64,000 nucleotides of DNA from RSA11 sp965652565 (GCA_965652565.1 CBFGWL010000005.1:1-64000), one strand, 5' to 3'; counted from the first letter of the stretch, positions 36,134 through 45,077 are shown. Notes: generated by a model not told the origin, from the sequence alone. Numbers and translations: made by a program.

Positions 36134-37846
36134 ATGGACGAAACCCCGCGCGTTTCGGCCCCGCCGCGCAAGGACGAGGTCATCGACGAGGAGCGCTTCC
36201 AGCGCTACCACCGTTACGCGCGCGAGCACGGCGTCAACAAGATCCTCTACACGATCGCCCGCTTGATCCTCGTCCCGGCGTTCTTGATCTGGCTGAGGCT
36301 CGATCGCCAGGGCCGCGAGCACGCGCGGGTCGACGGTGGCCTCGTCGTCGCCGCCAACCACCGCAGCTTTCTCGACCCGTTCGTGATCGGGGCGCTCCTG
36401 CCCTGGCGGCGGCAGATCCAGTTCGTCGCCAAGGTCGAGCTCTTCGAGTCGCGCTGGCAGGGGTGGATCCTCAACCGGCTCGGCGCCTTCCCGATTCGCC
36501 GCGGGCAGTCGGACGAGACGGCGATGGAGACCGCACGGATCGCCGTCGAGCGCGGCGGCACCGTCGTGATCTTCCCCGAGGGCACGCGCATCCGCCAGGG
36601 CTCGCTGGCCCGCCCGAAGCGCGGCGTCGGCCGGCTCGCCCTGGAGACGGGGGCGCCGGTCCTGCCCGTGGCCGTGCTGGGCAGCGAGCACGTCCGCAAG
36701 GGCTGGCGCATCCGGCCGCGCAAGGTCGCGCTGCGCGCCGGCCCGCCGCTCACGTTCCCGCGCACGGAGCGGCCGTCCCCGAGCCTCGCGGCCAGCGTCA
36801 CCGAGCGCATCTGGCCGAACATCGAGCTGCAGTGGGAGTACCTGGGCGGGCTGCCGCCCCTGCGGCAGGCGGCCGTGATCGGCGCGGGGAGCTGGGGAAC
36901 GGCGATGGCGGTGCTGCTCGCCCGCGGCGGGCTCGAGGTGCAGCTCGGCACCCGCACGCAGGAGGCGGCCGAGGAGATCCAGCGCAAGCGCGAGAACGAT
37001 CCTTACCTCCCCGACGTGAAGCTCCCGGAGGGTGTCACGGTCAAGCGCGCCAGCGACATCGAGCTGGGCGGCTGCGACCTCGTCGTCTTCGCGGTCCCCT
37101 CGAAGGCGCTGCCGCAGGCGGTGGGCACCTCGGCGGACCGGATCGGCACCCGCACCTCCGTCCTGCTGCTCACCAAGGGCCTCGTCCAGCCCCTCGGCCT
37201 GCTTCCCACGGAGTACGTGGCCGAGCGCGTGCGGGCGCGCGCGATCGCTTGCCTCGGTGGGCCCGCGCACGCGCGCGAGGCGGCGGCGGGGATGGCGGCG
37301 CTCGTGCTCGGCAGCGCCGACGCCGATCTGCGCAACCAGCTCTGGGAGGTGTTCGACCGGGCGGGGCTCGTCTGCGAGCCGACCGACGACGTGCCGGGCG
37401 TCGAGATGGCAGGCGTCGCCAAGAACGCCGCCGCGCTGGCGGCGGCCGCCGCCGAGCCCTACGGCATGAACGCGGCGGGCATCGCGGCGGCCGGGATCTG
37501 GGACGAGTGCGTGGACTACGCGATGCTCAAGGGCGCGCGCCTGGAGACGTTCGCCGGCCTGGCTGGTGTGGGCGACCTCACGGCGACCGTGCTGGCGCCT
37601 AACTCCCGCAACCGCCGGGCGGGCGAGCTGCTCGGCAAGGGCGTGCCGGCGGAGCAGATCCCCGGCCGGATCCGCCAGGCGTCGGAGGGGCTCGACTCGG
37701 TGCCGCTCGTCGCCGAGACGCTCACCCGCGCCGGCGTCGCCGCGCCGCGCCTCAACGGGCTCGCGTCGCTCATCGAGGGCGAGATCGAGCCCGCCGAGTG
37801 GATCGCCGGGCTGCGCCAGGCCGAGCGCCGCCGGAGGGCGGCCTGA
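36134..37846 (+). CDS. PlsC acyltransferase fused to glycerol-3-phosphate dehydrogenase GpsA
   Basis: A 570-residue two-domain protein. Residues about 30-240 form a PlsC domain with a membrane-proximal helix (ILYTIARLILVPAFLIWL), the catalytic NHRSFLDP and IFPEGTRIRQG. From about residue 245 a complete NAD(P)-dependent glycerol-3-phosphate dehydrogenase begins: AAVIGAGSWGTAMAVLLAR, then LTKGL, GGPAHAREAA, the catalytic lysine in AGVAKNAAALA and GVGDLTATVLAPNSRNRR. It would make glycerol-3-phosphate and acylate lysophosphatidate in one chain; the intervening acyltransferase step is not encoded nearby. ATG 36134 preferred, GTG 36128 possible. Confidence 0.92.
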   Translation: MDETPRVSAPPRKDEVIDEERFQRYHRYAREHGVNKILYTIARLILVPAFLIWLRLDRQGREHARVDGGLVVAANHRSFLDPFVIGALLPWRRQIQFVAKVELFESRWQGWILNRLGAFPIRRGQSDETAMETARIAVERGGTVVIFPEGTRIRQGSLARPKRGVGRLALETGAPVLPVAVLGSEHVRKGWRIRPRKVALRAGPPLTFPRTERPSPSLAASVTERIWPNIELQWEYLGGLPPLRQAAVIGAGSWGTAMAVLLARGGLEVQLGTRTQEAAEEIQRKRENDPYLPDVKLPEGVTVKRASDIELGGCDLVVFAVPSKALPQAVGTSADRIGTRTSVLLLTKGLVQPLGLLPTEYVAERVRARAIACLGGPAHAREAAAGMAALVLGSADADLRNQLWEVFDRAGLVCEPTDDVPGVEMAGVAKNAAALAAAAAEPYGMNAAGIAAAGIWDECVDYAMLKGARLETFAGLAGVGDLTATVLAPNSRNRRAGELLGKGVPAEQIPGRIRQASEGLDSVPLVAETLTRAGVAAPRLNGLASLIEGEIEPAEWIAGLRQAERRRRAA

Positions 37847-37905
37847 GATGAGGGCCGCCGTTGCAGCGCGCCGGGCGCCCACCGGGGCGGGGCTAGGCTT
37901 GCGCC

Positions 37906-38454
37906 GTGACCGAGGGAGCGCCGGGATCGGCGAAGGCCGAGCTCGACAGGGAGTTCGAGAAGCTGTATCGCACGCATCTGCGCGACGTCTACTCGTACGC
38001 CTATTACCGGGTGGGCAACCACCACGATGCGGAGGATTTGACCGAGCAGGCGTTCCTGCAGGCATACCGGCACTTCGAGCGCGCGCGCCGCGAGTCGGAT
38101 GGGCGCCCGATGCGGCCGTGGCTGATCCGCATCGCCCACAACCTCGCCGCGAACCATCACCGCGACCGCAAGCGCCGGCCCGAGGCGAACATCGAGGCGG
38201 TCGAGCCGCCGTCCCATCCGCACCCGACGGAGCGGGTCGTCGCAGGCCGCGAGGAGCTGCGCCTGGTGATGGAGAAGCTGGAGGTCCTCAACGAGGACCG
38301 GCGCGAGGCCTTGATCATGCGCTTCGCGCTCGACATGTCGAACAAGGAGATCGCCCGCGCGCTTGGCCGCAGCGAGGGCGCGACGAAGGTGCTCATCCAC
38401 CGCGCGCTCAAGCAGCTCGAGGAGGAGATGGCGCGCGCCGAGGGAGGGCCGTAG
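37906..38454 (+). CDS. ECF-type RNA polymerase sigma factor
   Basis: 182 residues with sigma region 2 (LRDVYSYAYYRVGNHHDAEDLTEQAF and RPWLIRIAHNLAANHHRDRKR) and region 4.2 (NEDRREALIMRFALDMSNKEIARALGRSEGATKVLIHRALKQL), and no region 3, as in extracytoplasmic-function sigmas. GTG start with TAGGCT (37894-37899) six bases before it. It is followed after four bases by a one-helix membrane protein, its probable regulator. Confidence 0.92.
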   Translation: MTEGAPGSAKAELDREFEKLYRTHLRDVYSYAYYRVGNHHDAEDLTEQAFLQAYRHFERARRESDGRPMRPWLIRIAHNLAANHHRDRKRRPEANIEAVEPPSHPHPTERVVAGREELRLVMEKLEVLNEDRREALIMRFALDMSNKEIARALGRSEGATKVLIHRALKQLEEEMARAEGGP

Positions 38455-38458
38455 GCGG

Positions 38459-38800
38459 ATGACCGACGCCGGTCAGATGGACCTGGAAGGCCTGCTGCGC
38501 GACGCCCTGCGCCCGATCGAGCCGCCGGAGGACCTCGCGTCGCGCGTCGAGGGCACGCTCGTCTCGATCACGCAACAGGCGACCGCCGCGCTCGGCAGCT
38601 GGGCGGACGATCTCTCCGAGGGCGAGCTGGACGCGCTTCGCGACCCGCGAAACTGGGTGCGGCCCGCGGGCGCGGTCGCGGTCGGGGGCGCTGCGGCGGT
38701 GGCCCTCGTCGTCGTCGGGATGCGGCGCCGCCGCAAGCCGACCGGCCTGCGCGGCGGCGTGACGCGAGTCGCCGAGAGCCTCAGCGAGATTCGCCGCTAG
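38459..38800 (+). CDS. Single-pass membrane protein, possible anti-sigma partner
   Basis: A 113-residue protein with a cytoplasmic N-terminal helical region (QMDLEGLLRDALRPIEPPEDL), one hydrophobic segment at about residues 68-88 (AGAVAVGGAAAVALVVVGM) and a basic C-terminal tail. No zinc-binding ZAS motif (HxxxCxxC) is visible, so it is not a classical anti-sigma. Its place four bases after an ECF sigma gene suggests co-regulation. It overlaps the convergent DUF4383 gene by 20 bases. Confidence 0.6.
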   Translation: MTDAGQMDLEGLLRDALRPIEPPEDLASRVEGTLVSITQQATAALGSWADDLSEGELDALRDPRNWVRPAGAVAVGGAAAVALVVVGMRRRRKPTGLRGGVTRVAESLSEIRR

Positions 38801-39290
38801 CGCGCCCCGATTCGCCGCCGGCGCGACGGGGCTCGTCCGCGCGCCGCGGCGCTGGACGCGTGCGCCGCGGCTTGGCGGCGGCGCGCGGCGGGCGCTCCGT
38901 GGGCGTCGCCGCGCCCATGCCGAGGCCGGCGAGGCCGAGGAGCAGGTGCAACACGTTCGTGCCGCTGTTGACGGGCAGCAGGTCGAGGATCGCGCCGAAG
39001 CCGTCATCGACCTCGATGAACCCCCAGATCGCCAGCAGCAGATAGGCGAGCCCGATCCCGAGCGCGTAGGTCCGCGCGCCGTAACCGGCGGCGGCGAGCC
39101 CGAGTAGGCCCGTCGCGATGTGCAGCAGGTTCTGCCAGCCGTTCACCGCGAATAGGCCGAGAAGCTCGTCGGCCTCGATGTCGGAGCCGGTGCTGAAGCT
39201 GGCGTTGTAGAAGAAACCCGCGACGCCCAGCACGATCAAGCCGGCGCCGGCGAGCGTCGCGTAAAGGCGGGCTGGGGTGGGGCTACTCAC
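38781..39290 (-). CDS. DUF4383-type four-helix membrane protein
   Basis: 169 residues with four membrane helices (about 8-27, 50-70, 74-95 and 105-122), containing the FFYNASFS and NLLHIATGLLGLAAA blocks typical of DUF4383, found widely in Actinobacteria and of unknown function. The last 45 residues are Arg/Pro rich and cytoplasmic. GTG start with GAGGAG six bases upstream. Terminal overlap with the convergent sigma partner. Confidence 0.75.
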   Translation of the reverse strand: MSSPTPARLYATLAGAGLIVLGVAGFFYNASFSTGSDIEADELLGLFAVNGWQNLLHIATGLLGLAAAGYGARTYALGIGLAYLLLAIWGFIEVDDGFGAILDLLPVNSGTNVLHLLLGLAGLGMGAATPTERPPRAAAKPRRTRPAPRRADEPRRAGGESGRASGESR

Positions 39291-39419
39291 ACGGTTCTCC
39301 TCGGCGCGAAACGCGATCTGCGGGGACTATGGTGTCGCCCTCGGACGGCACCTGCATCACCCGCCGCGGCGCGGCGTCCGCGGCGCTCAGCTGGGTCACT
39401 CACTACCCTCCCGCGGCGA

Positions 39420-40256
39420 ATGGCCACTTGCTATCGGCATCCCCAACGGGAGACGAACGTCGCCTGTTCCAACTGCGGCCGCCCGATCTGCCCGGATTGC
39501 ATGACGTCGACGCCGGTCGGGATGCGGTGTCCCGACTGCGCGCGGGATCGCACCCGGGTCGTGCGGGGCCCGAGCGGCTTCGGCGCCGGGATGGCCGAGG
39601 CGACGCGGGTGCTGATCGGCGTGAACGTGATCGTCTTCGTTGCCTGCCTGCTTACGGGGGCCACGCTGTTCGACGGCGGCGGGACCATCTACAGGGAGGG
39701 CGCGCTCTACGGCCCGCTCGTGGACCAGGGCGAGTGGTACCGGATCATCACCTCCGGCTTCCTCCACTACGGGATCGTCCACCTCGGGCTCAACATGTTC
39801 GTCCTGTATCTGCTGGGCAACCTGCTCGAGCCGGCGATCGGGATCTGGCGGTTCGTGGGGATCTACGCGGTCTCGCTGCTGGGCGGGGCGTTCGGCGCCC
39901 TCCTGCTCGACCCGAACGCGGTGACGGTCGGCGCCTCGGGCGCGGTCTTCGGGCTGATGTCCGCGAGTTTCCTGATCGCGCGCCGGCGCGGCATGAACGA
40001 GCTCGCCTCGCAGCTCGGCCTGCTCGTCGTGATCAACCTGCTCTTCACCTTCAGCGTGAGCAACATCAGCGTCGGCGGGCACCTCGGCGGGCTCATCGCG
40101 GGCGCCGCCGCCGGCGCGGCGATCATCGCGGGCGAGAGTCAGCGCGGCACTGCCCGGCAGGCGTTCGAGGTGGTGGCGCTCGTCGCCCTGGCCGTGATCG
40201 CGGTTGCCGGCTCGCTCCTCGCGGCGGCCGAGAGCGTGCCGCGCATCGGCGGCTGA
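39420..40256 (+). CDS. Rhomboid intramembrane serine protease with zinc finger
   Basis: 278 residues. The N-terminal segment (CYRHPQRE, CSNCGRPICPDC, CPDC) is a B-box-like zinc-binding module. Six or more membrane helices follow. The rhomboid dyad is present: Ser in GASGAVFG and His in GGHLGGLIAG, with the HLGLNMFVLY block of the first loop. It cleaves transmembrane substrates, which are unknown here. ATG start with TACCCT (39404-39409) ten bases upstream. Confidence 0.93.
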   Translation: MATCYRHPQRETNVACSNCGRPICPDCMTSTPVGMRCPDCARDRTRVVRGPSGFGAGMAEATRVLIGVNVIVFVACLLTGATLFDGGGTIYREGALYGPLVDQGEWYRIITSGFLHYGIVHLGLNMFVLYLLGNLLEPAIGIWRFVGIYAVSLLGGAFGALLLDPNAVTVGASGAVFGLMSASFLIARRRGMNELASQLGLLVVINLLFTFSVSNISVGGHLGGLIAGAAAGAAIIAGESQRGTARQAFEVVALVALAVIAVAGSLLAAAESVPRIGG

Positions 40257-40268
40257 GCGAGTAGGCGC

Positions 40269-41180
40269 CTAGCCGGCGCGCGCCCCGGCGCCCTCGAGTT
40301 CGACCCACTCCAGGGTGGTGGGCGCCGGTACGGCGTCGGGGTGCAGCAGGTGCCCGAGCAGCTCGACGCCGTCGGCGAGGCGCGGACCGGGGCGCGAGAA
40401 CGAGGACGCCGCGTCGACCGCGACGATCCGCTCGGCCCCCAGCCGCGCCAGATCCGTGGCGTGGGCGCGCGCCTGCGCCGCGGCCTCGTCCGCGTAGAGC
40501 CCGCAGGGCATGACCACCACGATGTCGGGCTCGCTCGCGGCGAGCTCGTCCCACGTCGCGGTGCGCGAGCGCGCTCCCGGCTCGCCCAGGACGTCGAGCC
40601 CGCCGCCCGCGGCGATCATCTCGGGCACCCAGTGCCCGCCGAGATAGGGAGGGTCGAGCCACTCGAGGGCGAGCACCCGCGGCCTCTCCGCGCCGTCGGT
40701 GCGCGCCCGTACCGCGGTCACGCGCCCCTCCAGCTCGCCGGCCAAGCGCTCGCCGAGCTCCTCGCGCCCGCAGGCGGAGGCGACCCGGCGCGCGTCCGCG
40801 AAGACGTCCCCGAGCGTCACCGGATCGAGCGAGAGCACCGCGGGGCCACACGGCAGCCCCGCGGCCAGGCTGCACACCTCGTCGTAGGAGACGGCGCACA
40901 CCGCGCAGACCGCCTGGGTGACGATCAAATCCGGCGCGAGCTCGGCGAGCCGCTCGCGGTCGAGCTCGTAGATCGCCTCGCCGCGGCCCGTGAGCTCGCG
41001 CACACGCGAGTCGATCTCGGCGGGCTCAAGATCCGACGGCAGGACGCTGCGCGTGAGCCGCGGCAGGCGGGCCACATCCTCGGGCCAGTCGCACTCGTGC
41101 GTGACCGCGACGACGTCGTCGCCCAGGCCGAGGGCGAAGAGGATCTCGGTGGCGGAGGGCACCAGGCTCGCGACCTTCAC
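40269..41180 (-). CDS. Cobalamin-binding protein, BtuF-like, no signal peptide
   Basis: A periplasmic-binding-protein-fold polypeptide (about 303 residues) of the BtuF/FecB class: KVASLVPSATEILFALG at the start, VTHECDWPEDVA, the QAVCAVCAVS segment, and VVVMPCGLY. There is no signal peptide, lipobox, permease or ATPase nearby, so it may be a cytoplasmic corrinoid-binding protein. I choose GTG 41180 because MKVASLVPSATEI matches family starts; GTG 41189 is also in frame. It diverges from the pterin dehydratase gene. Confidence 0.78.
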   Translation of the reverse strand: MKVASLVPSATEILFALGLGDDVVAVTHECDWPEDVARLPRLTRSVLPSDLEPAEIDSRVRELTGRGEAIYELDRERLAELAPDLIVTQAVCAVCAVSYDEVCSLAAGLPCGPAVLSLDPVTLGDVFADARRVASACGREELGERLAGELEGRVTAVRARTDGAERPRVLALEWLDPPYLGGHWVPEMIAAGGGLDVLGEPGARSRTATWDELAASEPDIVVVMPCGLYADEAAAQARAHATDLARLGAERIVAVDAASSFSRPGPRLADGVELLGHLLHPDAVPAPTTLEWVELEGAGARAG

Positions 41181-41257
41181 GACCTCCACACTAAAGACAC
41201 CGCCCGGCGGCGCGCGGCCCCGACGCGACGGGCGGCGGTTTCGTAGGCTGCCGGGTC

Positions 41258-41539
41258 ATGGCCCGCCTGAGCGACGAGGAGATCGCCGAGCGCCTCGCCG
41301 GCCTGAGCGGCTGGGAGCTCGCCGGCAGAGCGATTCGCAAGAGCTTCGACCGCGGCGACTTCGTCGGCTCCGTCGAGTTCGTCCGCGCGCTCGTCGCGCC
41401 GGCGGAGGAGCTGAACCACCACCCGGACATCAACATCTCCTGGAGCCAGGTCGAGGTGATGCTCACGACCCATTCGGAGGGCGGACTCACCGAGAACGAC
41501 TTCGTGCTCGCGGCCAAGATCGACGAGCTGGCCGGCTAG
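41258..41539 (+). CDS. phhB: 4a-hydroxytetrahydrobiopterin dehydratase (PCD/DCoH)
   Basis: A 93-residue pterin-4a-carbinolamine dehydratase. The active-site signature is complete: EELNHHPDINISW followed by VEVMLTTHSEGGLTENDFVLA, with the paired histidines and the later His/Asp. It could recycle pterin for an aromatic amino acid hydroxylase elsewhere or act in a cofactor-repair role. ATG start with TAGGCT (41244-41249) eight bases upstream. wecB starts four bases after its stop. Confidence 0.92.
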   Translation: MARLSDEEIAERLAGLSGWELAGRAIRKSFDRGDFVGSVEFVRALVAPAEELNHHPDINISWSQVEVMLTTHSEGGLTENDFVLAAKIDELAG

Positions 41540-41543
41540 CTGC

Positions 41544-42623
41544 ATGCGCCTTCTCCACGTCGTGGGCACGCGCCCCAACTTCGTGAAGATGGCGCCGGTC
41601 ATCGCGGCCGCCCGCGAGTTGCTGGGCGCCGAGGACAACGTGGTCGTCCACACCGGCCAGCACTACGACCGGACGATGTCGGACATCTTCTTCGAGGAGC
41701 TCGGCGTGCCCGAGCCCGACCACATGCTCGGCGTCGGCTCCGGCAGTCACGGCGAGCAGACGGCGCGCGTGCTCGAACGCCTCGAGCCGGTGCTGCTCGA
41801 GGAGCGCCCGGACGTCGTCGTCGTGCCAGGCGACGTGAACTCCACGCTCGCGGCGGCGCTCTGCGCCTCGCGGGTGGGGCTCCCGGTTGCCCACGTCGAG
41901 TCCGGGCTGCGCAGCTTCGACCGCGAGATGCCGGAGGAGATCAACCGCATTGCCACCGATCACCTCTCCGAGCTGTGCTTCCTGCACTCCGAGGAGGCCA
42001 TCGAGAACCTCACGGCCGAGGGCGTGCCCAGCGAGCGCATGCACTTCGTCGGCAACACGATGATCGACACCCTGCGCGCCCTCGAGGACCGCTTCCGCAG
42101 CCGCGAGACGGCTCGCGGACTCGGCCTGGAGCCGGGCTCGTACCTGCTCGTCACCCTCCATCGCCCGGCGCTCGTCGACGGGCCGCTGCTCGCCGACGCG
42201 ATGGCGGCGCTCGCCGAGGTCGCCGCGGCGCTGCCGGTGCTCTTCCCGGTCCACCCGCGCACGCGCAAGCGGCTCGCCGAGCTCGGCATCGCCGAGGGCG
42301 GGGGAGTGCGGCTCACCGACCCCGTCGGGTACCTGGATTTTCTCTCCCTGGAGGCGGACGCGCGCGCGGTGCTCACCGATTCCGGCGGGATCCAGGAGGA
42401 GACGACCGCGCTCGGCGTCCCCTGCTTCACGCTGCGCGACAACACCGAGCGGCCCGTGACCATCCGGCTCGGCACCAACACCCTCCTCGGGCTCGACCCG
42501 GCCCGGATCCGCGAGATCCCCGCTTTGCTGGCCGAGCACGACCGGCGCCCGCCCGCCGAGCCGCCGCGTTTCTGGGACGGCCGTGCGGCCGAGCGAGCCG
42601 CTCGCATCCTGGCTGAACGCTAG
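41544..42623 (+). CDS. wecB: UDP-N-acetylglucosamine 2-epimerase (non-hydrolysing)
   Basis: Interconverts UDP-GlcNAc and UDP-ManNAc for cell-surface polymer synthesis. GT-B fold with LLHVVGTRPNFVKMAPV at the N-terminus, TGQHYD, VESGLRSFDREMPEEINR, and the C-terminal LTDSGGIQEETTALGVPC with DNTERP. 359 residues, full length. ATG start four bases after phhB. It is not followed by other nucleotide-sugar genes but by a phosphate-uptake module. Confidence 0.93.
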   Translation: MRLLHVVGTRPNFVKMAPVIAAARELLGAEDNVVVHTGQHYDRTMSDIFFEELGVPEPDHMLGVGSGSHGEQTARVLERLEPVLLEERPDVVVVPGDVNSTLAAALCASRVGLPVAHVESGLRSFDREMPEEINRIATDHLSELCFLHSEEAIENLTAEGVPSERMHFVGNTMIDTLRALEDRFRSRETARGLGLEPGSYLLVTLHRPALVDGPLLADAMAALAEVAAALPVLFPVHPRTRKRLAELGIAEGGGVRLTDPVGYLDFLSLEADARAVLTDSGGIQEETTALGVPCFTLRDNTERPVTIRLGTNTLLGLDPARIREIPALLAEHDRRPPAEPPRFWDGRAAERAARILAER

Positions 42624-42634
42624 GCTTGCGCGCC

Positions 42635-43255
42635 GTGCCCCTTCCTTCCCTCGTTCCGAAGGACCGCGTCTTCTTCGACCTCTTCAACGAGGCCGGTCAG
42701 AACACGCTTCGCGCCGCGCAGATGCTCCAGCAGATGCTGGAGAGCTGGCCCGACGACCAGGGCTACGCACGCGAGCTCCTGCTCGCTGAGCAGGAGGGCG
42801 ACCGGATCACGCACGACATTATCCAGCGGCTGAACGCCACGTTCGTCACCCCCCTGGATCGCGAGGACATCTACGGCCTGGCCACGACGCTCGACGACGT
42901 CGTCGACTACATCGAGGAGACCGCGGACTTCCTCGGCCTCTACCAGATCGAGGCCCCGATGGCCCAGGCCCAGGACATGGCGAAGGTGCTCGTCGACTCG
43001 TGCGTGCAGCTCGCGATGGCGCTCGAGCACCTGCGCGGCTTCAAGGACCTGGAGCAGTACTGGATCGAGATCCACCGTCTGGAGAACGACGGCGACCGCC
43101 TCTCGCGCGACGCGGTCGCCTCGCTGTTCGCCAACGGCATCGACCCGATGGTCGTGATCCGCTGGAAGGACATCTTCGGCGTGCTTGAGAAGGCCATCGA
43201 CGCGACGGAGTCGGTGGCGCACATCCTCGAGGGCATCGTCATCAAGAACGCCTGA
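42635..43255 (+). CDS. DUF47 PhoU-like regulator of phosphate transport
   Basis: 206 residues of all-helical PhoU-like fold of the DUF47/YkaA group (DRVFFDLFNEAGQNTLRAAQML; REDIYGLATTLDDVVDYIEET; IFGVLEKAIDATESVAHILE). Acidic and histidine residues suit metal binding. I start at GTG 42635, eight bases after TAGGCT (42621-42626), rather than TTG 42626, which lies inside that box. It precedes pit, the usual partner, and probably modulates it. Confidence 0.92.
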   Translation: MPLPSLVPKDRVFFDLFNEAGQNTLRAAQMLQQMLESWPDDQGYARELLLAEQEGDRITHDIIQRLNATFVTPLDREDIYGLATTLDDVVDYIEETADFLGLYQIEAPMAQAQDMAKVLVDSCVQLAMALEHLRGFKDLEQYWIEIHRLENDGDRLSRDAVASLFANGIDPMVVIRWKDIFGVLEKAIDATESVAHILEGIVIKNA

Positions 43256-43299
43256 CCCGGAGCGCGACCGGTGATTGCCGCTCCCCCGCACCGCTCGCC

Positions 43300-44397
43300 G
43301 TGACCGAGGCCGACCTCATCCTCTACATCGTCGTCGCGACGGCGCTGATCTTCGACTTCACGAACGGCTTTCACGACACGGCCAACGTGGTCGCCACATC
43401 GATCTCGACCCGCGCGATGTCGCCGCGGCTCGCCGTGACCTACGCAGCGATCCTCAACTTCGCCGGCGCGTTCATCTCCCTCGAGGTCGCCGCGACCGTC
43501 GCCGACGCGGTCGTCGACGCGGGCGCGATCACCCCGACCGTCGTCTTCGCGGGCCTGGTCGGGGCGATCTCCTGGAACCTGCTCACCTGGTACTTCGGGC
43601 TGCCCTCCAGCTCCTCGCACGCGCTGATCGGCGGCGTCGTGGGGGCCGCGTTCGCGGCCGCGGGCGCCGACGCGGTGCTGGGCGAGGGGATCCTGAGCAA
43701 GGTGATGATCCCCGCGGTCATCGCGCCCGTGCTCGCGTTCGTGGTGGGTGGGCTGGCGATCGTCGTCTGCTACCGGATGCTGGGTCGTCAGCGGCCGGGC
43801 CCCGTGACCCGCGGCTTCCGCTTCGGGCAGATCATCTCCGGCGGCATGCTCGCCCTCGCGCACGGTACGAACGACGCGCAGAAGACGATGGGGATCATCG
43901 CGCTCGCGCTGATCGCTCACGGCAGCCTCGAGCAGGGTGCCGACCCGCCGTTCTGGGTCATCGTCTCGGCGGCGACCGCGATCGCGCTCGGCACCTACTC
44001 CGGTGGGTGGCGCATCATCCGCACGATGGGCACGCGGATCATCAAGATGGACGCCGCACAGGGGTTCTCGGCCCAAGGCGCGGGCGCCGCCGTGATCATG
44101 GCGTCCTCGCACTTCGGCTTCCCGCTCTCGACGACGCACGTGATCTCGGGCGGCGTGATGGGCGCCGGCGCCGGCAAGCGCCTCTCGGCGGTGCGCTGGG
44201 GCGTCGCCGGGAACATCCTCACGGCGTGGCTGCTCACCCTGCCCGCGGCGGCGGCGATCGGCGCGGCCGCCTACGGGATCGCGCACCTGTTCGGGGACGG
44301 GGCCGCCGGGCCGGCCGTGATCGCCGGCGTGGGGGTCGCGCTCCTTTTGCTCACGATCGTGCAGCGTGCCCGCAGGGGCCAACCGGTGCCGGGATGA
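43300..44397 (+). CDS. pit: Inorganic phosphate transporter, Pit family
   Basis: A 365-residue integral membrane symporter with two inverted PiT repeats. DFTNGFHDTANVVATSISTRA and the GLPSSSSHALIGG block are in the first repeat. GGMLALAHGTNDAQKTMG and FGFPLSTTHVISGGVMG are in the second. About ten membrane helices. GTG start 44 bases after the DUF47 gene. The stop overlaps the next small gene (ATGA), so DUF47, pit and that gene form one unit. Confidence 0.94.
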   Translation: MTEADLILYIVVATALIFDFTNGFHDTANVVATSISTRAMSPRLAVTYAAILNFAGAFISLEVAATVADAVVDAGAITPTVVFAGLVGAISWNLLTWYFGLPSSSSHALIGGVVGAAFAAAGADAVLGEGILSKVMIPAVIAPVLAFVVGGLAIVVCYRMLGRQRPGPVTRGFRFGQIISGGMLALAHGTNDAQKTMGIIALALIAHGSLEQGADPPFWVIVSAATAIALGTYSGGWRIIRTMGTRIIKMDAAQGFSAQGAGAAVIMASSHFGFPLSTTHVISGGVMGAGAGKRLSAVRWGVAGNILTAWLLTLPAAAAIGAAAYGIAHLFGDGAAGPAVIAGVGVALLLLTIVQRARRGQPVPG

Positions 44398-44630
44398 TCG
44401 CGACCATCGTCGATACCACCGCCCTGCTCGAGACGATCATCGCGGCGCTCGTCGCCGGCCTCGGCGTGATGTTCACCTTCTCGCTCGCGATCCTCGGCGT
44501 CTCGGGCAGCGTCGAGGCGAACCGCAACGGCCAGCGGCTGCAGGCGGCGCTCTACGTCGCGCTGGCGGTGATCGGCACGCTCGCGACGATCGCGGCGATC
44601 GTATTCGGGCTGATCGTCATGGTCAGCTAG
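44394..44630 (+). CDS. Small two-helix membrane protein coupled to pit
   Basis: 78 residues with two membrane helices, about 12-37 and 52-77, joined by a short polar loop (GSVEANRNGQR). No family recognised. The ATG overlaps the pit stop codon by four bases, so it is translated with the transporter and may be an accessory subunit; that is inference. Confidence 0.65.
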   Translation: MIATIVDTTALLETIIAALVAGLGVMFTFSLAILGVSGSVEANRNGQRLQAALYVALAVIGTLATIAAIVFGLIVMVS

Positions 44631-44655
44631 CCGGAATCGGCCTAGGATTGACCGA

Positions 44656-45006
44656 GTGCGGGCGCTTCGGAACATCGCGATCATCGCCGCGCTCGCCTTC
44701 GTGGTCGCCGCGGTCCCGGGCGGCGGCAACCTCGCCGACGGGGTGCTGGCGGCACTCACCGTCGCCTTCCTCGCGATCATCGCCGCGGCCGTCTACTTCG
44801 CGTGGCGCCAGAACCAGTTCTCGTACATGACCCTCACCGACCGCCAGCGCGCGATCCTGCTCAGCGCGCTCGGCGCGATCGCGCTGATGGTCGCGGGCGC
44901 CGACGAGATGCTCGGCACGGGGCCGGGGGCCGTGGCTTGGATCGCCATCCTCGGACTGGCGATCTTCGGGATCGTGCGCGTCGTCGCCGAGGCGCGCTCG
45001 TACTGA
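44656..45006 (+). CDS. Four-helix membrane protein of unknown function
   Basis: 116 residues with about four hydrophobic helices (6-24, 27-49, 64-82 and 91-110) and a polar loop (WRQNQFSYMTLTDRQR). No conserved catalytic residues seen. GTG start with TAGGAT (44643-44648) seven bases upstream, so it has its own promoter. Function not recognised. Confidence 0.65.
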   Translation: MRALRNIAIIAALAFVVAAVPGGGNLADGVLAALTVAFLAIIAAAVYFAWRQNQFSYMTLTDRQRAILLSALGAIALMVAGADEMLGTGPGAVAWIAILGLAIFGIVRVVAEARSY

Positions 45007-45034
45007 CACACATCCCGCGCTGAACCGGCACGGA

Positions 45035-45053
45035 GCGCGCGCCCCTCGCGCGC
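45035..45053 (+). terminator. GC hairpin between the membrane protein gene and the Tad-like operon
   Basis: GCGCGCG (45035-45041) pairs with CGCGCGC (45047-45053), loop CCCCT. No U-tract. It lies just before the TAGCGT box of the next operon. Confidence 0.35.
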
Positions 45054-45077
45054 CCAGGCGACGTAGCGTCGCCCGCG

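Noticed and set aside
36128..37846. PlsC-GpsA fusion being two genes
   Set aside because: The frame is continuous and there is no good ribosome site at the junction near 36860.
40269..41180. Extracellular vitamin B12 uptake system
   Set aside because: No signal peptide and no btuC or btuD nearby, so only the binding protein is supported.
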